A stretch of DNA of 64,000 bases, taken from contig NZ_MWWW01000003.1 in the NCBI RefSeq assembly GCF_002259745.1, positions 1 to 64,000 on the forward strand, read 5' to 3'. Positions 32,101 through 40,288 of this stretch are shown here, piece by piece; the first letter of the stretch is position 1, and the number at the start of each line of letters is the position of its first letter. The notes beneath the pieces were generated by a model that was not told the origin of the DNA, searched no databases, and saw only the letters and a program-made list of their open reading frames with translations. The translations under genes and the position numbers were made by a program. This stretch comes from Bifidobacterium myosotis (GTDB lineage: Bacteria > Actinomycetota > Actinomycetes > Actinomycetales > Bifidobacteriaceae).

Positions 32101-33471
32101 CTAATTGCCGCGACGAGCCATGATGGAATCAAGGCCGACGCTCAACGACTCGGACGTGGCGTCCGGCGCCTCCACTTCGGCATGCTGCTCGGATTCGTGG
32201 AACGCGGCCTGCTTGGCAGCCTCCTGCGCCTCCTTGGCACGGGTGTCCTCGGCTTCCTGCGCGGCCTGAGCCTCGCTCGCCGCCTTGGCGTCATCGGCGG
32301 CCTTGACCACCTTGGCCTCGTTGAGCAGCCGTTCCGCGGTCTCCGGTCCCACCGGCTCGGCCTTGGACACCTGCTTGGCGGATTGAATCTCACGGCTTTC
32401 CGGTTCGGGAGTGTTGCTCTCGTTACGCGCCGCCCCCAACGAGAAGGAAATAAGATCCTGAGAGGCGGTGGCCATATCGAACACGTCCAACGCACGGGCC
32501 GGGCGCACGGAGGCAAGCTCGGACGTGGCGTCATCCGGAACCTCGCCACGGTGCCCATCGCGCTCGTCACGTTCGTCGCGCATGGTCAGCGACGACTCAG
32601 CCGCCGTCGTCTGCTCCGCACCGTCACTCACATGCCCGGCGGAACCGGCGACCCCGGCACCGACCTGCGCGGCATCCGAGACATCGCCCCGGACCTCGGC
32701 AGCGGTGGCCGACTCCTGATTCGACCGAACTGTCTCCTGCCCCTCGGCGCGCGTCTCGCGCAACGCCTTAGCCCTGGCCTGTTCGATCTCCGCTTGGCGC
32801 AATGCACGGCGGATCTGACGCTGCTCCATCACCTCGGTGGCGGCCTCCCGGCGTGCTGCGGCATCCGTTCCGGCGGCACCATCACGCTCATCACGCTCAT
32901 CACGACCACCTGCGACGGCCTTGGCCTGAGCCCGCGCCGTGGCAATCGCCCGCTCATGCGCGATCTTGGCGGCCTTGGACTTGCGCGCACGCTCACGCTC
33001 GACACGCGAAACCTTGGCCTCCCAGCGGCGTGCCTGGCTGGCGGCACGCGCCCCCATCGCCAGCACCGCCGCGAGCAACGCCAGCGGAATCAGCGTGAAC
33101 AACGTGCTGAAGTGGAAGACCAGCGCAAGGACGAACACCACTACAGCCACGGCGGCCAGCCCGCCGGCAAGCAACTGACGGCGGCGAATGGCCGCGCGGC
33201 GCAACTCACGGACGTGGGCAATATGCTCAGGTGTCAGCCTTGCTGACGGTGATGATGCCGGCACTGGTGCCCCTTTCGCCTGATGCGGCTTGACGTCGCC
33301 GAATCGTGTGCCGCTCTCCGCCTCTACGATGTGGAGGGAGGGCGAGTACCGATCCTGCCGATGTTCGGTCGCTCGTTTCATGCCGTTGGCCGTGCGTACC
33401 GGTAGCCAGACGACGATGATGATCGCCACTATCACCAGCACGACGACCGTGCTTAGTGACTCGTAACCCAT
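32101..33471 (-). CDS. Membrane protein, candidate SepX/GlpR-type divisome factor
   Basis: A 456-residue protein. The first membrane helix (TVVVLVIVAIIIVVWLPV) is followed by a basic segment NGMKRATEHRQDRYSPSL. Two more helices (LLAGGLAAVAVVVFVLALVF and LIPLALLAAVLAMGA) follow at about residues 90-135. The remaining 300 residues are Ala/Glu/Arg-rich, coiled-coil-like and otherwise disordered. This topology and its place next to rimJ and the 5-formyl-THF cyclo-ligase and fmdB genes match the actinobacterial locus of Rv0996, SepX and GlpR, membrane proteins of cell division. That assignment is by synteny and topology only. The start at 33471 is the best placed for TM1. Confidence 0.55.
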   Translation of the reverse strand: MGYESLSTVVVLVIVAIIIVVWLPVRTANGMKRATEHRQDRYSPSLHIVEAESGTRFGDVKPHQAKGAPVPASSPSARLTPEHIAHVRELRRAAIRRRQLLAGGLAAVAVVVFVLALVFHFSTLFTLIPLALLAAVLAMGARAASQARRWEAKVSRVERERARKSKAAKIAHERAIATARAQAKAVAGGRDERDERDGAAGTDAAARREAATEVMEQRQIRRALRQAEIEQARAKALRETRAEGQETVRSNQESATAAEVRGDVSDAAQVGAGVAGSAGHVSDGAEQTTAAESSLTMRDERDERDGHRGEVPDDATSELASVRPARALDVFDMATASQDLISFSLGAARNESNTPEPESREIQSAKQVSKAEPVGPETAERLLNEAKVVKAADDAKAASEAQAAQEAEDTRAKEAQEAAKQAAFHESEQHAEVEAPDATSESLSVGLDSIMARRGN

Positions 33472-33563
33472 AGAGTCAAGAATAGGAGACCCACCGACGA
33501 ACTTGGCGCTGCGCGTCCGGGCGTGTCGGGGTGAAAACGGCGTGCCCGAGCCAATCCGCCCGG

Positions 33564-34211
33564 TTATTTGAGAACGTTTGCGGCGAGTCGGGACGCGAAC
33601 CCCTCGCCGGCGTCTTCGGCGAGCAGCGCAAAGGTGACATGGTCGCGCCACTGCCCGTTGACATACATGTACCGTTCGCGTAACCCCTCATGATGGGCGC
33701 CCACCTTGCGCACCACCGCCAGCGAGCGCGCATTGTCCGGCAGAATGGCGATTTCCAGTCGGTGCAGCGCGGGGCCGAACGGATCGCCCAGCGCCCAGTC
33801 GGCGAGCATGGCCAGCGCCATCGGGGCGAAGCCACGCCCCGCATACCTCTGGTCGATCCAATAGCCCACCACTCCGGTGCGCATGGCCCCATAGGTGATG
33901 GCGCCAAGCGAGATCTGGCCCACGATGCGCATCTGATATTCGACGACGAACAGCGCACCGGTCCCCTGCTGCTCGTTGCGACGCTGCCGTTGAATCCACT
34001 GATTGAAGGTGATGCCGCCGCCGTGCATCGGATCGCCGGACTCCCATGGAGCCAGCCAGTCGTTGTTGCGCCACCGCACTTCCTCCCATGTGTCCTCGTC
34101 GTCCATGGTCATCGGACGCAGAGCGATTGGGAACCCGGGATGGGTCAGGCGCGGCGGGCGAATCCGATGGTCCGGTCGCAGCGCCTCTTTGATGGACTGG
34201 AAAACTGACAC
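33564..34211 (-). CDS. GNAT N-acetyltransferase, RimJ-like
   Basis: A 215-residue acetyltransferase. FPIALRPMTMDDEDTWEEVR opens the GNAT fold; the acetyl-CoA-binding segment is YWIDQRYAGRGFAPMALAML (R-x-x-G-x-G/A type) and HRLEIAILPDNARSLAVVRKVG is typical of RimJ/RimL proteins. It starts with a GTG at 34211, preceded by AAGGG. It is divergent from the 5-formyl-THF cyclo-ligase gene with only 43 bp between. The substrate may be a ribosomal or other protein N-terminus. Confidence 0.87.
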   Translation of the reverse strand: MSVFQSIKEALRPDHRIRPPRLTHPGFPIALRPMTMDDEDTWEEVRWRNNDWLAPWESGDPMHGGGITFNQWIQRQRRNEQQGTGALFVVEYQMRIVGQISLGAITYGAMRTGVVGYWIDQRYAGRGFAPMALAMLADWALGDPFGPALHRLEIAILPDNARSLAVVRKVGAHHEGLRERYMYVNGQWRDHVTFALLAEDAGEGFASRLAANVLK

Positions 34212-34254
34212 GGCCCTTATTGTAGCCGCGCCTTGCCGTGATAGGTTGTGCGGT

Positions 34255-34914
34255 ATGACGTTGCATGGGGAATCATTCGAGAATGACGGGCCGTCGTCCG
34301 CAACGACCGCCGCTCCGGTTCGGGAATCGAAGGAGACGCTGCGTCACAGTGCGCTCTCCCGTCGTAAACGAACCACGGCTGCCGAGCGGATGGCGGCCGG
34401 CGAAGCCCTGGCCCTGCACTTCCCCCTTCCCCTGCTCGGCGCAGACCCGGCGACGATGAGCGTGGCGGCATATGTATCCATGGGCACCGAGGTGGAGACG
34501 CGGCCGCTGCTGACCCTGCTGCTGGACCGGGGGTGCACGGTGATGGTGCCGCGTTTGGGTTCCGGCCGCGACATCGGCTGGAGCGTGCTCACGGATGTGA
34601 CGATGCTGCGTGCCGTCGACCAGCCGGGTCATCTGCGTCCCGACGAGCCGATTGGCCGCATTCTGCCTCCCGATGCGCTGAGCCAATGCGGGCTGGTGAT
34701 CGCCCCGGCACTGGGGGTGGACCCGCGAGGCTATCGGCTGGGCCGTGGCGCCGGCTGGTATGACCGCGCGCTGGCGCTGCGGCGGCCCGACTGCCCGTTG
34801 ATTGCGGTGTGCTGGCCGTGGGAGGTCATGGGCGAGCCGCTGCCCACGGAGAATCACGACGTGCCTGCCGACGCCGTGCTCACGCCGGAAGGATACCGAC
34901 GGCTGCGGCGGTGA
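34255..34914 (+). CDS. 5-formyltetrahydrofolate cyclo-ligase
   Basis: A 219-residue protein that converts 5-formyl-THF to methenyl-THF with ATP. ESKETLRHSALSRRKRTTAAER matches the usual (K/R)xxLRxxxxxxR start. VAAYVSMGTEVETRPLLTLL and the C-terminal substrate/ATP loop GVDPRGYRLGRGAGWYDRAL are characteristic. The frame is open far upstream, but the ATG at 34255 gives the family's length and clears the divergent rimJ start. Confidence 0.92.
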   Translation: MTLHGESFENDGPSSATTAAPVRESKETLRHSALSRRKRTTAAERMAAGEALALHFPLPLLGADPATMSVAAYVSMGTEVETRPLLTLLLDRGCTVMVPRLGSGRDIGWSVLTDVTMLRAVDQPGHLRPDEPIGRILPPDALSQCGLVIAPALGVDPRGYRLGRGAGWYDRALALRRPDCPLIAVCWPWEVMGEPLPTENHDVPADAVLTPEGYRRLRR

Positions 34915-35065
34915 TGGCGGCGGTGACAGTGACTGTAATACCGGCGGTGATACCGGCGGTGATACCGTTATTACTATCGTGTCAGGGCAACGACTAGGAT
35001 GTGAACGGTTGCCCAAGCGTGGTTTTCACCGCGCGCGAATCATTGATACTTTGTGGAGGAATCCA

Positions 35066-35251
35066 TTGCCAACCTATCATTACCGCTGCAAGAACTGCGG
35101 CTACGATTTCACCGAGCAGCAGTCGTTCACCGATGACCCGATCACCGTATGCCCCAAGTGCTCCCAGGAGCAGGTGCACAAGGTGTATTCGGCCGTGCCG
35201 ATCGAATTCAAGGGCCACGGCTTCTACCGCACGGACAAGTCCTCGAAGTGA
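35066..35251 (+). CDS. FmdB-type zinc-ribbon protein
   Basis: A 61-residue regulatory-type zinc ribbon: PTYHYRCKNCGYDFTEQQSF and CPKCSQEQVHKVYSAVPIEF provide CxxC...CxxC. The family normally begins MPTY, and the codon before PTY is TTG with GGAGGA 5 nt upstream, so a TTG start at 35066 is strongly supported. In mycobacteria the homologue Rv0991c lies next to the 5-formyl-THF cyclo-ligase as here and is reported to be a redox-sensitive chaperone. Confidence 0.88.
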   Translation: MPTYHYRCKNCGYDFTEQQSFTDDPITVCPKCSQEQVHKVYSAVPIEFKGHGFYRTDKSSK

Positions 35252-35345
35252 GTCCTGCGGGCGTCCTATAGCCCGGCGCAATTGTGGATAACCCGGGAAG
35301 CTGTATCCACATGACCCGTTCCGGCTTGTACACCGCGTGAGATTC

Positions 35346-35375
35346 AGGTCACCATGTTCGCATGGTGACCTTTTC
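35346..35375 (+). terminator. Hairpin with UUCG loop and T tract over the SAF-gene start
   Basis: AGGTCACCATG-TTCG-CATGGTGACCT followed by TTTTC is a perfect 11-bp stem. It ends the fmdB transcript by position, yet its right arm contains the ATG at 35362 of the next gene. Confidence 0.85.
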
Positions 35376-36009
35376 TTTACCCTTTTCACCCAATCGCGGC
35401 TCGTTGAAACGCCGTCGCCTCTACGCCGTGATACGCCGTCTGACCGCCGCGCTGTTCGCGGGGCTGGCAGTGCTGTTCGCCGTGCAGGCCGTACTGTCCA
35501 CCGTCGAGACGACGCCGGTGGTCGTCGCCGCCCGTGCCATCGAGCGGGGATCGCATATCGACGACGCCGATGTTCGGGTCGTCGATATGCCGAAAACCGC
35601 GCTCGGACCGTCGATGACCGACGATATGTCGGCGGTCATCGGGCTGATTGCGCAGATCGACATCGCGGCCGGCGATTCGATACTCACCACGATGGCGCGC
35701 GACGTGCCGCTGGCACCGACCGGGACGACCGTAATCGCGGTACGTCTGGCCAGCAGCCCGGATGGATTGCTTCCCGGGGATGAGGTGAGTCTGGTATCGA
35801 CCGTCGGGTGCGACGGAGAGGATTGCACGTTGGCCGAACAGGCTCTGGTGATGGCCGTGGGCGGGCAAGCGGATACGGGCTCAGGCTCGTCGCTCGGCAC
35901 GCTCTACGGGGACAACGCCCAGACCGTATCCTGTGCGATGCGGCCGAAGGAGGCATCCAAGGTGATTGCGCTTCAGGAAGCCGGGGCCGTGGTCGCCGTG
36001 ATGCGATAA
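35362..36009 (+). CDS. SAF-domain membrane-anchored protein (CpaB/RcpC-like)
   Basis: Up to 215 residues: a basic N-terminus, one membrane helix (LTAALFAGLAVLFAVQAVLS) and an extracellular SAF domain starting TTPVVVAARAIERGSHIDDADVRVV, with GTTVIAVRLASSPDGLLPGDEVSLV after it, as in RcpC/CpaB of Flp pilus systems and flagellar FlgA. No pilus genes are adjacent. The ATG at 35362 lies in a perfect terminator hairpin; GTG 35428 or TTG 35404 are possible alternatives, though the GTG lies very close to the membrane helix. Confidence 0.75.
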   Translation: MVTFSLPFSPNRGSLKRRRLYAVIRRLTAALFAGLAVLFAVQAVLSTVETTPVVVAARAIERGSHIDDADVRVVDMPKTALGPSMTDDMSAVIGLIAQIDIAAGDSILTTMARDVPLAPTGTTVIAVRLASSPDGLLPGDEVSLVSTVGCDGEDCTLAEQALVMAVGGQADTGSGSSLGTLYGDNAQTVSCAMRPKEASKVIALQEAGAVVAVMR

Positions 36010-36363
36010 TGCGGTGATGAGGCGTTTCGCGCGGTTTGACCGGCTCCGGTCTTGCGGTCGTCCAGCCTCTCTCCCCACCCGGAAGCATCGGGCTTCCATG
36101 CCTGCAAGTCACACCATCCGATTATTGGCCCCCACCCGGCTACGTAGGGGGCTTCCCTCAGCAGCAGAGGGATTACAAAAGAAATCATCACGGTCATGCT
36201 ACAGGCGGCCGCGAAGACCGCCGCATCGAGCCATGTTCAACAGCGTTCGCTGAACACCGCCCAATTGCGCTGAGCCGTCACACGAAAAGCCCAGTGGACT
36301 TTTCGTAGGCGAAGTGAGTGGCCGCACTATAAGCGGCCGCGAAGGCCGCCGCATTGGGCGGTG
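36010..36363. other. Intergenic region with duplicated palindrome
   Basis: The 354 bp hold no gene. They contain two copies of a GC-rich palindrome (36204-36272 and 36332-36402) and, between them, an ACGAAAAG...CTTTTCGT hairpin. The part from 36030 to 36180 has a GGAAGCATCGGGCTTCC hairpin and otherwise nothing I recognise. Confidence 0.6.
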
Positions 36364-36402
36364 TCAGCGTTTTTCGCTGAACACCGCCCAATGCGGCGGC
36401 AG
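36204..36402. repeat. Duplicated terminator-like palindrome
   Basis: GCGGCCGCGAAG(A/G)CCGCCGCAT begins both copies, and CGCTGAACACCGCCCAA lies near the end of both. In the right copy the arms 36346-36369 and 36375-36399 pair over 24 bp with one bulge and a T5 loop, and overlap the stop codon of the 66-residue gene. In the left copy the left arm is eroded. Confidence 0.8.
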
Positions 36403-36564
36403 CTCGCCCAGGATGCGACGGTCGTCGTCGGCCTCACGCTGCTGGTCGGTCTGCATGTCCGAGGGTTCGAGTTTGACGCCGTCGGCGTCGAATCGTTCGG
36501 TGCCCTTCATCACCACACGCTTGTGTGCGCGCGGCGTGCGGCGCGACGCGGAATACTCGGCCAT
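36364..36564 (-). CDS. Small conserved protein downstream of the degenerate helicase
   Basis: A 66-residue acidic/basic protein beginning MAEYSASRRTPRAHKRVV and ending GELPPHWAVFSEKR, with no membrane helix or metal site. Its ATG starts 1 nt after the helicase-like gene's TGA (TGACATGG), so translation is coupled and it is a real third gene of the FHA-helicase operon. I do not recognise a function. Its last codons lie in a strong terminator hairpin. Confidence 0.78.
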   Translation of the reverse strand: MAEYSASRRTPRAHKRVVMKGTERFDADGVKLEPSDMQTDQQREADDDRRILGELPPHWAVFSEKR

Positions 36565-36565
36565 G

Positions 36566-39500
36566 TCACTTGACCTCGTGATAGATATCGCTGATTCGCG
36601 CCATGATGCGGTCGACCTCCTTGTCCGGATTGACGAACGCGGCGACACTCCACACGGTCATGACGTTCCATCCCAGCGACATCAGATCCTGCGCGGACAG
36701 ACGATGGCGCCGGCGCGTGGACTGCACGGACATGAAGTTCGCGTCATCGGTCTGTACGGCCAAGGCGAACGGCTTGCCCTTGACCCCGACGACCATCGGG
36801 ATCTTGACGCCCTTATCGAATCCGTATTCCAGAGCGACGTCCAATCCACGGGCGCGCAGACGGTCGGCGAGGTCCACAAACAGCATGTTCTCGCTGGCGG
36901 CGTCCTTGACGGGCAACACGGGACGACCATCCAACTGGCTGGCCCAGATGAGCATGGTCTTGAGGAAGCGGGGACCGGGCTGGTGCAGACGCTCGTCCTC
37001 CATCTCCTCGGGTCCGAACGCCGAGACGATATCCAGATCGCGGTCGGCCAACGCGAGCGCATCCAGCAGCATGCCCCGGCCGCCTTCGGACTCCAGCACG
37101 CCGAACTGCTGCAGCAGACGACCGTGCACGGTCTTGGCATAGCACATCGAGATGATCACGTCGGTGGCCTGGCTGCCGGCCACGTCGCGCAGGTTGACAA
37201 GCCGCACATGACGCAGGAAGCGGTTCATGGATTGGGTCTTGGACGCCAGCGATTTGAGCTCGGCGCCGAGCCGGGTGCGGAAGGCATCGGTCATGACCAC
37301 CACGGCCAGACGATAGCTGGCGGGCACCACGGTGAACCGGGAGGCGCGTTCGGTGATGATGCGCACCACCTCATCGATCTCCTGCTGGCTGGACTCCACC
37401 AGACCGGTGGCCATGACCGGCACACCGTTGGCCTCCACACGGTGGAACCGCACCTCGCCGGCGGCGGATTCGGCGGTCACATCGTAATGGACCGTCCCGT
37501 AGCCTTCGGACTCGAGGAAGGCGGCCAGACGCGGCGGGCGACGGGAAGGCGCGGTCTCCACCTCGACGCGCGGCAGCATGTCAATCAGCAGCCGGACGGC
37601 ATCGGACGTAACGGTCGGGCAATGGGCGATGACCACCACCTGACGCACGCGGGCCAGCACCGACAGCAGCTCGATGGACGGCATGTGCGCGCAGGCGTCG
37701 AGAATGGCCACATCCGCGATGTTCCCCGGCTCGGTGAGCGCGGCCAGCGTACCCGGCGAGGCCAGCAGAATCGGCTTGGCCGCCGCCAGTATCTCGGGGT
37801 GATCACGACGGATGCGGCTCAGCGGCACATTGGACGGCCCCGCGAGCACGGTGTGCAGCTGGTTGGCCTCCTGCGTGCGGGAGAAGAGCATATCGCACAG
37901 ACGGCGCATGGATTCCTGAGCCACCATCGGGCCCACGGAACGCACATGCTCCACATCCACCTGGGCGAACCGGTCGGATGCGGTCTGCAGCACGGAACCA
38001 TCCTGATTGGAGATGATCGCCGAGGAACGCACGATGTCCTCGAACACCGTGGTCCACCAGGCCAGTTGCACCTCACCGCGCACCTGTTCCACCGTGGCGT
38101 GGCGGGCGGTCAGATCCTCCACCAGCTCATTGAGGCCGGCCGAGGCGAACTCCTGCTCCAGACTGCACCGCTCGGGCAGTGTGTCAAGGGCCTTGCGATC
38201 GTCGAGCAGAGCCTTGAGACGGGCCTCCACCTTGGTGAAGTCGTCGGTCTCCAGATTGCCGCCGGAGGGCGTGGTGGCCAGCACGGCGTCCAAGGCCGTC
38301 ATGTTGGTCATCAGCGATTCCTGCGTGGCGATGATCTCGTCGAGCTTGGTCGGCAGCACCGGCCATCCGCCGTGGGGCACGAACTGATGCCACTGCTCGC
38401 CCTGCTTGGCCACCACCTTGAGCGCCTCATGCAGGTCCTCCACCTGGGCGCCCGCGCGCAGCAGGCCCTTGGCCTCCTTGACGTGACGGCGACGGTCCCA
38501 GAAGCCCATGGACGTACCCTCGGCCTTGCGCACGGCCTTCGGCTTGGTGGCCTCAATCATGGCGTCGATATCCCGCTCGAAGATTTCGGGCTGGAACACG
38601 TCGAGCACGCGGCGCAGGTTCTTGAGCACCGTGACCTGCAACGCCCATTCATGGCTGCTTGCCGGCACCGGGAACCCACAGGTCTTGACGGTCCGCGCCA
38701 CCTGATCGCGGGTTGCGGGCAGGTAGCGACGCAGCAGATCGTCCACACGCTGATAGGCGGTCACGGCCTCCTGCTCGGTGGTCAGCGACGCCCGATACCA
38801 CGCGGTGTCCTCCGGACCGATGACGAATTCGCCCAACTCGCCGGCGCGTTCGAGCTTGCCAATCCACGCCTCCATGTTCGCGCCCACCGTGAGCGCGCTG
38901 TGCTCCTTGAGCCGCACATGGGTGGCCGGATGGGTGGGCAGCACGGAGATACGGGCCAGATTCTGGATGGTCTCGTATGCGGAGACCATCCACTTCTCAT
39001 TGACGCCGTGCAAATCGCCCAGATACCGGGTCAACCGGGAACGCACCCCCACCAGCTCGTCCGCGAGCTGGTCGAAACGCTGGGTGGCCACGCCCGGCTG
39101 GAATCCGACGGCCGCGATGAGCTGCTGGTCCAGAACGGCGTTGGCACGTTCATCGGCCACATCGAGCACCTGGGCCTTCATCTCGTTGGCGGAGGCGACG
39201 TGCATGAAACGCCGACGCTGTTCGGCCACTCCCGGCACATACAGCACGGAACGGCCGTTCATGAGGCAACGTGAGGCGATGGCCACCGCAGTCTCGGCGG
39301 TGCCTTTGGAGAATTCGCCGTCCACGACGATGCTGTGGCCCGCCGCCGCGAGGGACGCCGCGTACCGCACGGTGTTATCCACGTCGCCCACTTCGTACTC
39401 GGTGTGCGGATCGGTGTCGAACGGGCTGTACTGCGGCGGATTCGCGCCTTTGAGCGACGCCTGCGCGCTTTCGCTGCCTGCCAGCGCGTCCAGCAGCGTG

Positions 39501-40288
39501 TTGCCGGTGGGGCCCGCCTTGAGCTGGTCGATGGTACGCCGTGCCTCGTTGACCATCAGCGAGGAGGGGTCCATCAGGCAGCCGAGCAGAATCTGGCGTT
39601 CGATGTTGAAGTCGGAGATGCGTTCGTTCGCCTCGGTGGCGATGCGCGCGAACATCGCGGAGGTCTCGGGGGTGCCGCTGTCGTAGTTGGACCCGTCGAA
39701 CAGGTCGTCCTCATCCACGAACACGCCCTGCTCACGCAGCGCGTTAACGAATGCGGCGTTGAGCGTCACCCGTCCGGAGAAGCGGATGGATGGTACGCCG
39801 TCCTTCGGCACATTGACGTTCACCGGGTAGAGCAACACCGGCAGCGCGTTGCCCTTCCATGTAGCCACGCCGACCACCAGCGACAGTTCCGCCACACCGG
39901 AGACCCGGCGCTTGGCAGCCTGATCATCCAACACACGGGCCACATGACGTTCGGCGGCCTTGAGTACACCGGAGTCGCGGAACAGCGAGTCGAGCATCAC
40001 ATGCCCTGAGGCGAAGAGCTGCGCCACACCCGAGGGATGGGCATGGGTCATGTCCAGCTTCGCGGTCAGCTGGCTCACATCCTCCAGCGGCGAGGGCGCC
40101 AGCATGCCACGGTATTGGTCGCGCCAACGGCGAATGCGATTCAGCCCCGATTCGATGGCCCGACGCTGCATCTGGGTGGCCTCGGACGCTTCAACCTGCC
40201 CCTGAATCTCGGTGGACGGCGGCTGCGGGGTCTCCTCGGAGGAGGTCCGATTGCTCTGGTTCTGGTTCTGAGTCATCTCTTGGCTCAC
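36566..40288 (-). CDS. Degenerate SF1-helicase/nuclease-like protein (probable pseudoenzyme)
   Basis: A 1240-residue cytoplasmic protein. Its outline follows large DUF4011/AAA_12-type SF1 helicases ending in an MTES_1575-like nuclease domain, but the key motifs are changed. The Walker A position reads GEFSKGTAET (residues 324-333) instead of GPPGTGKSQT. The Walker B position reads ILDACAH (from 864) instead of DEAS. The expected GDxxQLPP is IAHCPTV. In the C-terminal fold the acidic pair in FRIDLAV and GIECDG is replaced by KIPMVV (Pro1164) and AVQTDD (Gln1179). The remaining pattern (LGWNVMTVWSVAAF) is kept. GTG start at 40288, overlapping the FHA gene stop by 4 nt. The open frame and strong coding character argue against decay. 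Confidence 0.75.
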   Translation of the reverse strand: MSQEMTQNQNQSNRTSSEETPQPPSTEIQGQVEASEATQMQRRAIESGLNRIRRWRDQYRGMLAPSPLEDVSQLTAKLDMTHAHPSGVAQLFASGHVMLDSLFRDSGVLKAAERHVARVLDDQAAKRRVSGVAELSLVVGVATWKGNALPVLLYPVNVNVPKDGVPSIRFSGRVTLNAAFVNALREQGVFVDEDDLFDGSNYDSGTPETSAMFARIATEANERISDFNIERQILLGCLMDPSSLMVNEARRTIDQLKAGPTGNTLLDALAGSESAQASLKGANPPQYSPFDTDPHTEYEVGDVDNTVRYAASLAAAGHSIVVDGEFSKGTAETAVAIASRCLMNGRSVLYVPGVAEQRRRFMHVASANEMKAQVLDVADERANAVLDQQLIAAVGFQPGVATQRFDQLADELVGVRSRLTRYLGDLHGVNEKWMVSAYETIQNLARISVLPTHPATHVRLKEHSALTVGANMEAWIGKLERAGELGEFVIGPEDTAWYRASLTTEQEAVTAYQRVDDLLRRYLPATRDQVARTVKTCGFPVPASSHEWALQVTVLKNLRRVLDVFQPEIFERDIDAMIEATKPKAVRKAEGTSMGFWDRRRHVKEAKGLLRAGAQVEDLHEALKVVAKQGEQWHQFVPHGGWPVLPTKLDEIIATQESLMTNMTALDAVLATTPSGGNLETDDFTKVEARLKALLDDRKALDTLPERCSLEQEFASAGLNELVEDLTARHATVEQVRGEVQLAWWTTVFEDIVRSSAIISNQDGSVLQTASDRFAQVDVEHVRSVGPMVAQESMRRLCDMLFSRTQEANQLHTVLAGPSNVPLSRIRRDHPEILAAAKPILLASPGTLAALTEPGNIADVAILDACAHMPSIELLSVLARVRQVVVIAHCPTVTSDAVRLLIDMLPRVEVETAPSRRPPRLAAFLESEGYGTVHYDVTAESAAGEVRFHRVEANGVPVMATGLVESSQQEIDEVVRIITERASRFTVVPASYRLAVVVMTDAFRTRLGAELKSLASKTQSMNRFLRHVRLVNLRDVAGSQATDVIISMCYAKTVHGRLLQQFGVLESEGGRGMLLDALALADRDLDIVSAFGPEEMEDERLHQPGPRFLKTMLIWASQLDGRPVLPVKDAASENMLFVDLADRLRARGLDVALEYGFDKGVKIPMVVGVKGKPFALAVQTDDANFMSVQSTRRRHRLSAQDLMSLGWNVMTVWSVAAFVNPDKEVDRIMARISDIYHEVK

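Noticed and set aside
35283..35311. Two DnaA-box-like words (TGTGGATAA and TATCCACA) in inverted order
   Set aside because: Only two sites, no AT-rich unwinding region and no dnaA or dnaN nearby; more likely part of a small hairpin after fmdB than an origin.
36566..40288. Active helicase or restriction enzyme of a defence system
   Set aside because: Walker A, Walker B and nuclease residues are all substituted and there is no methyltransferase or other defence gene beside it.
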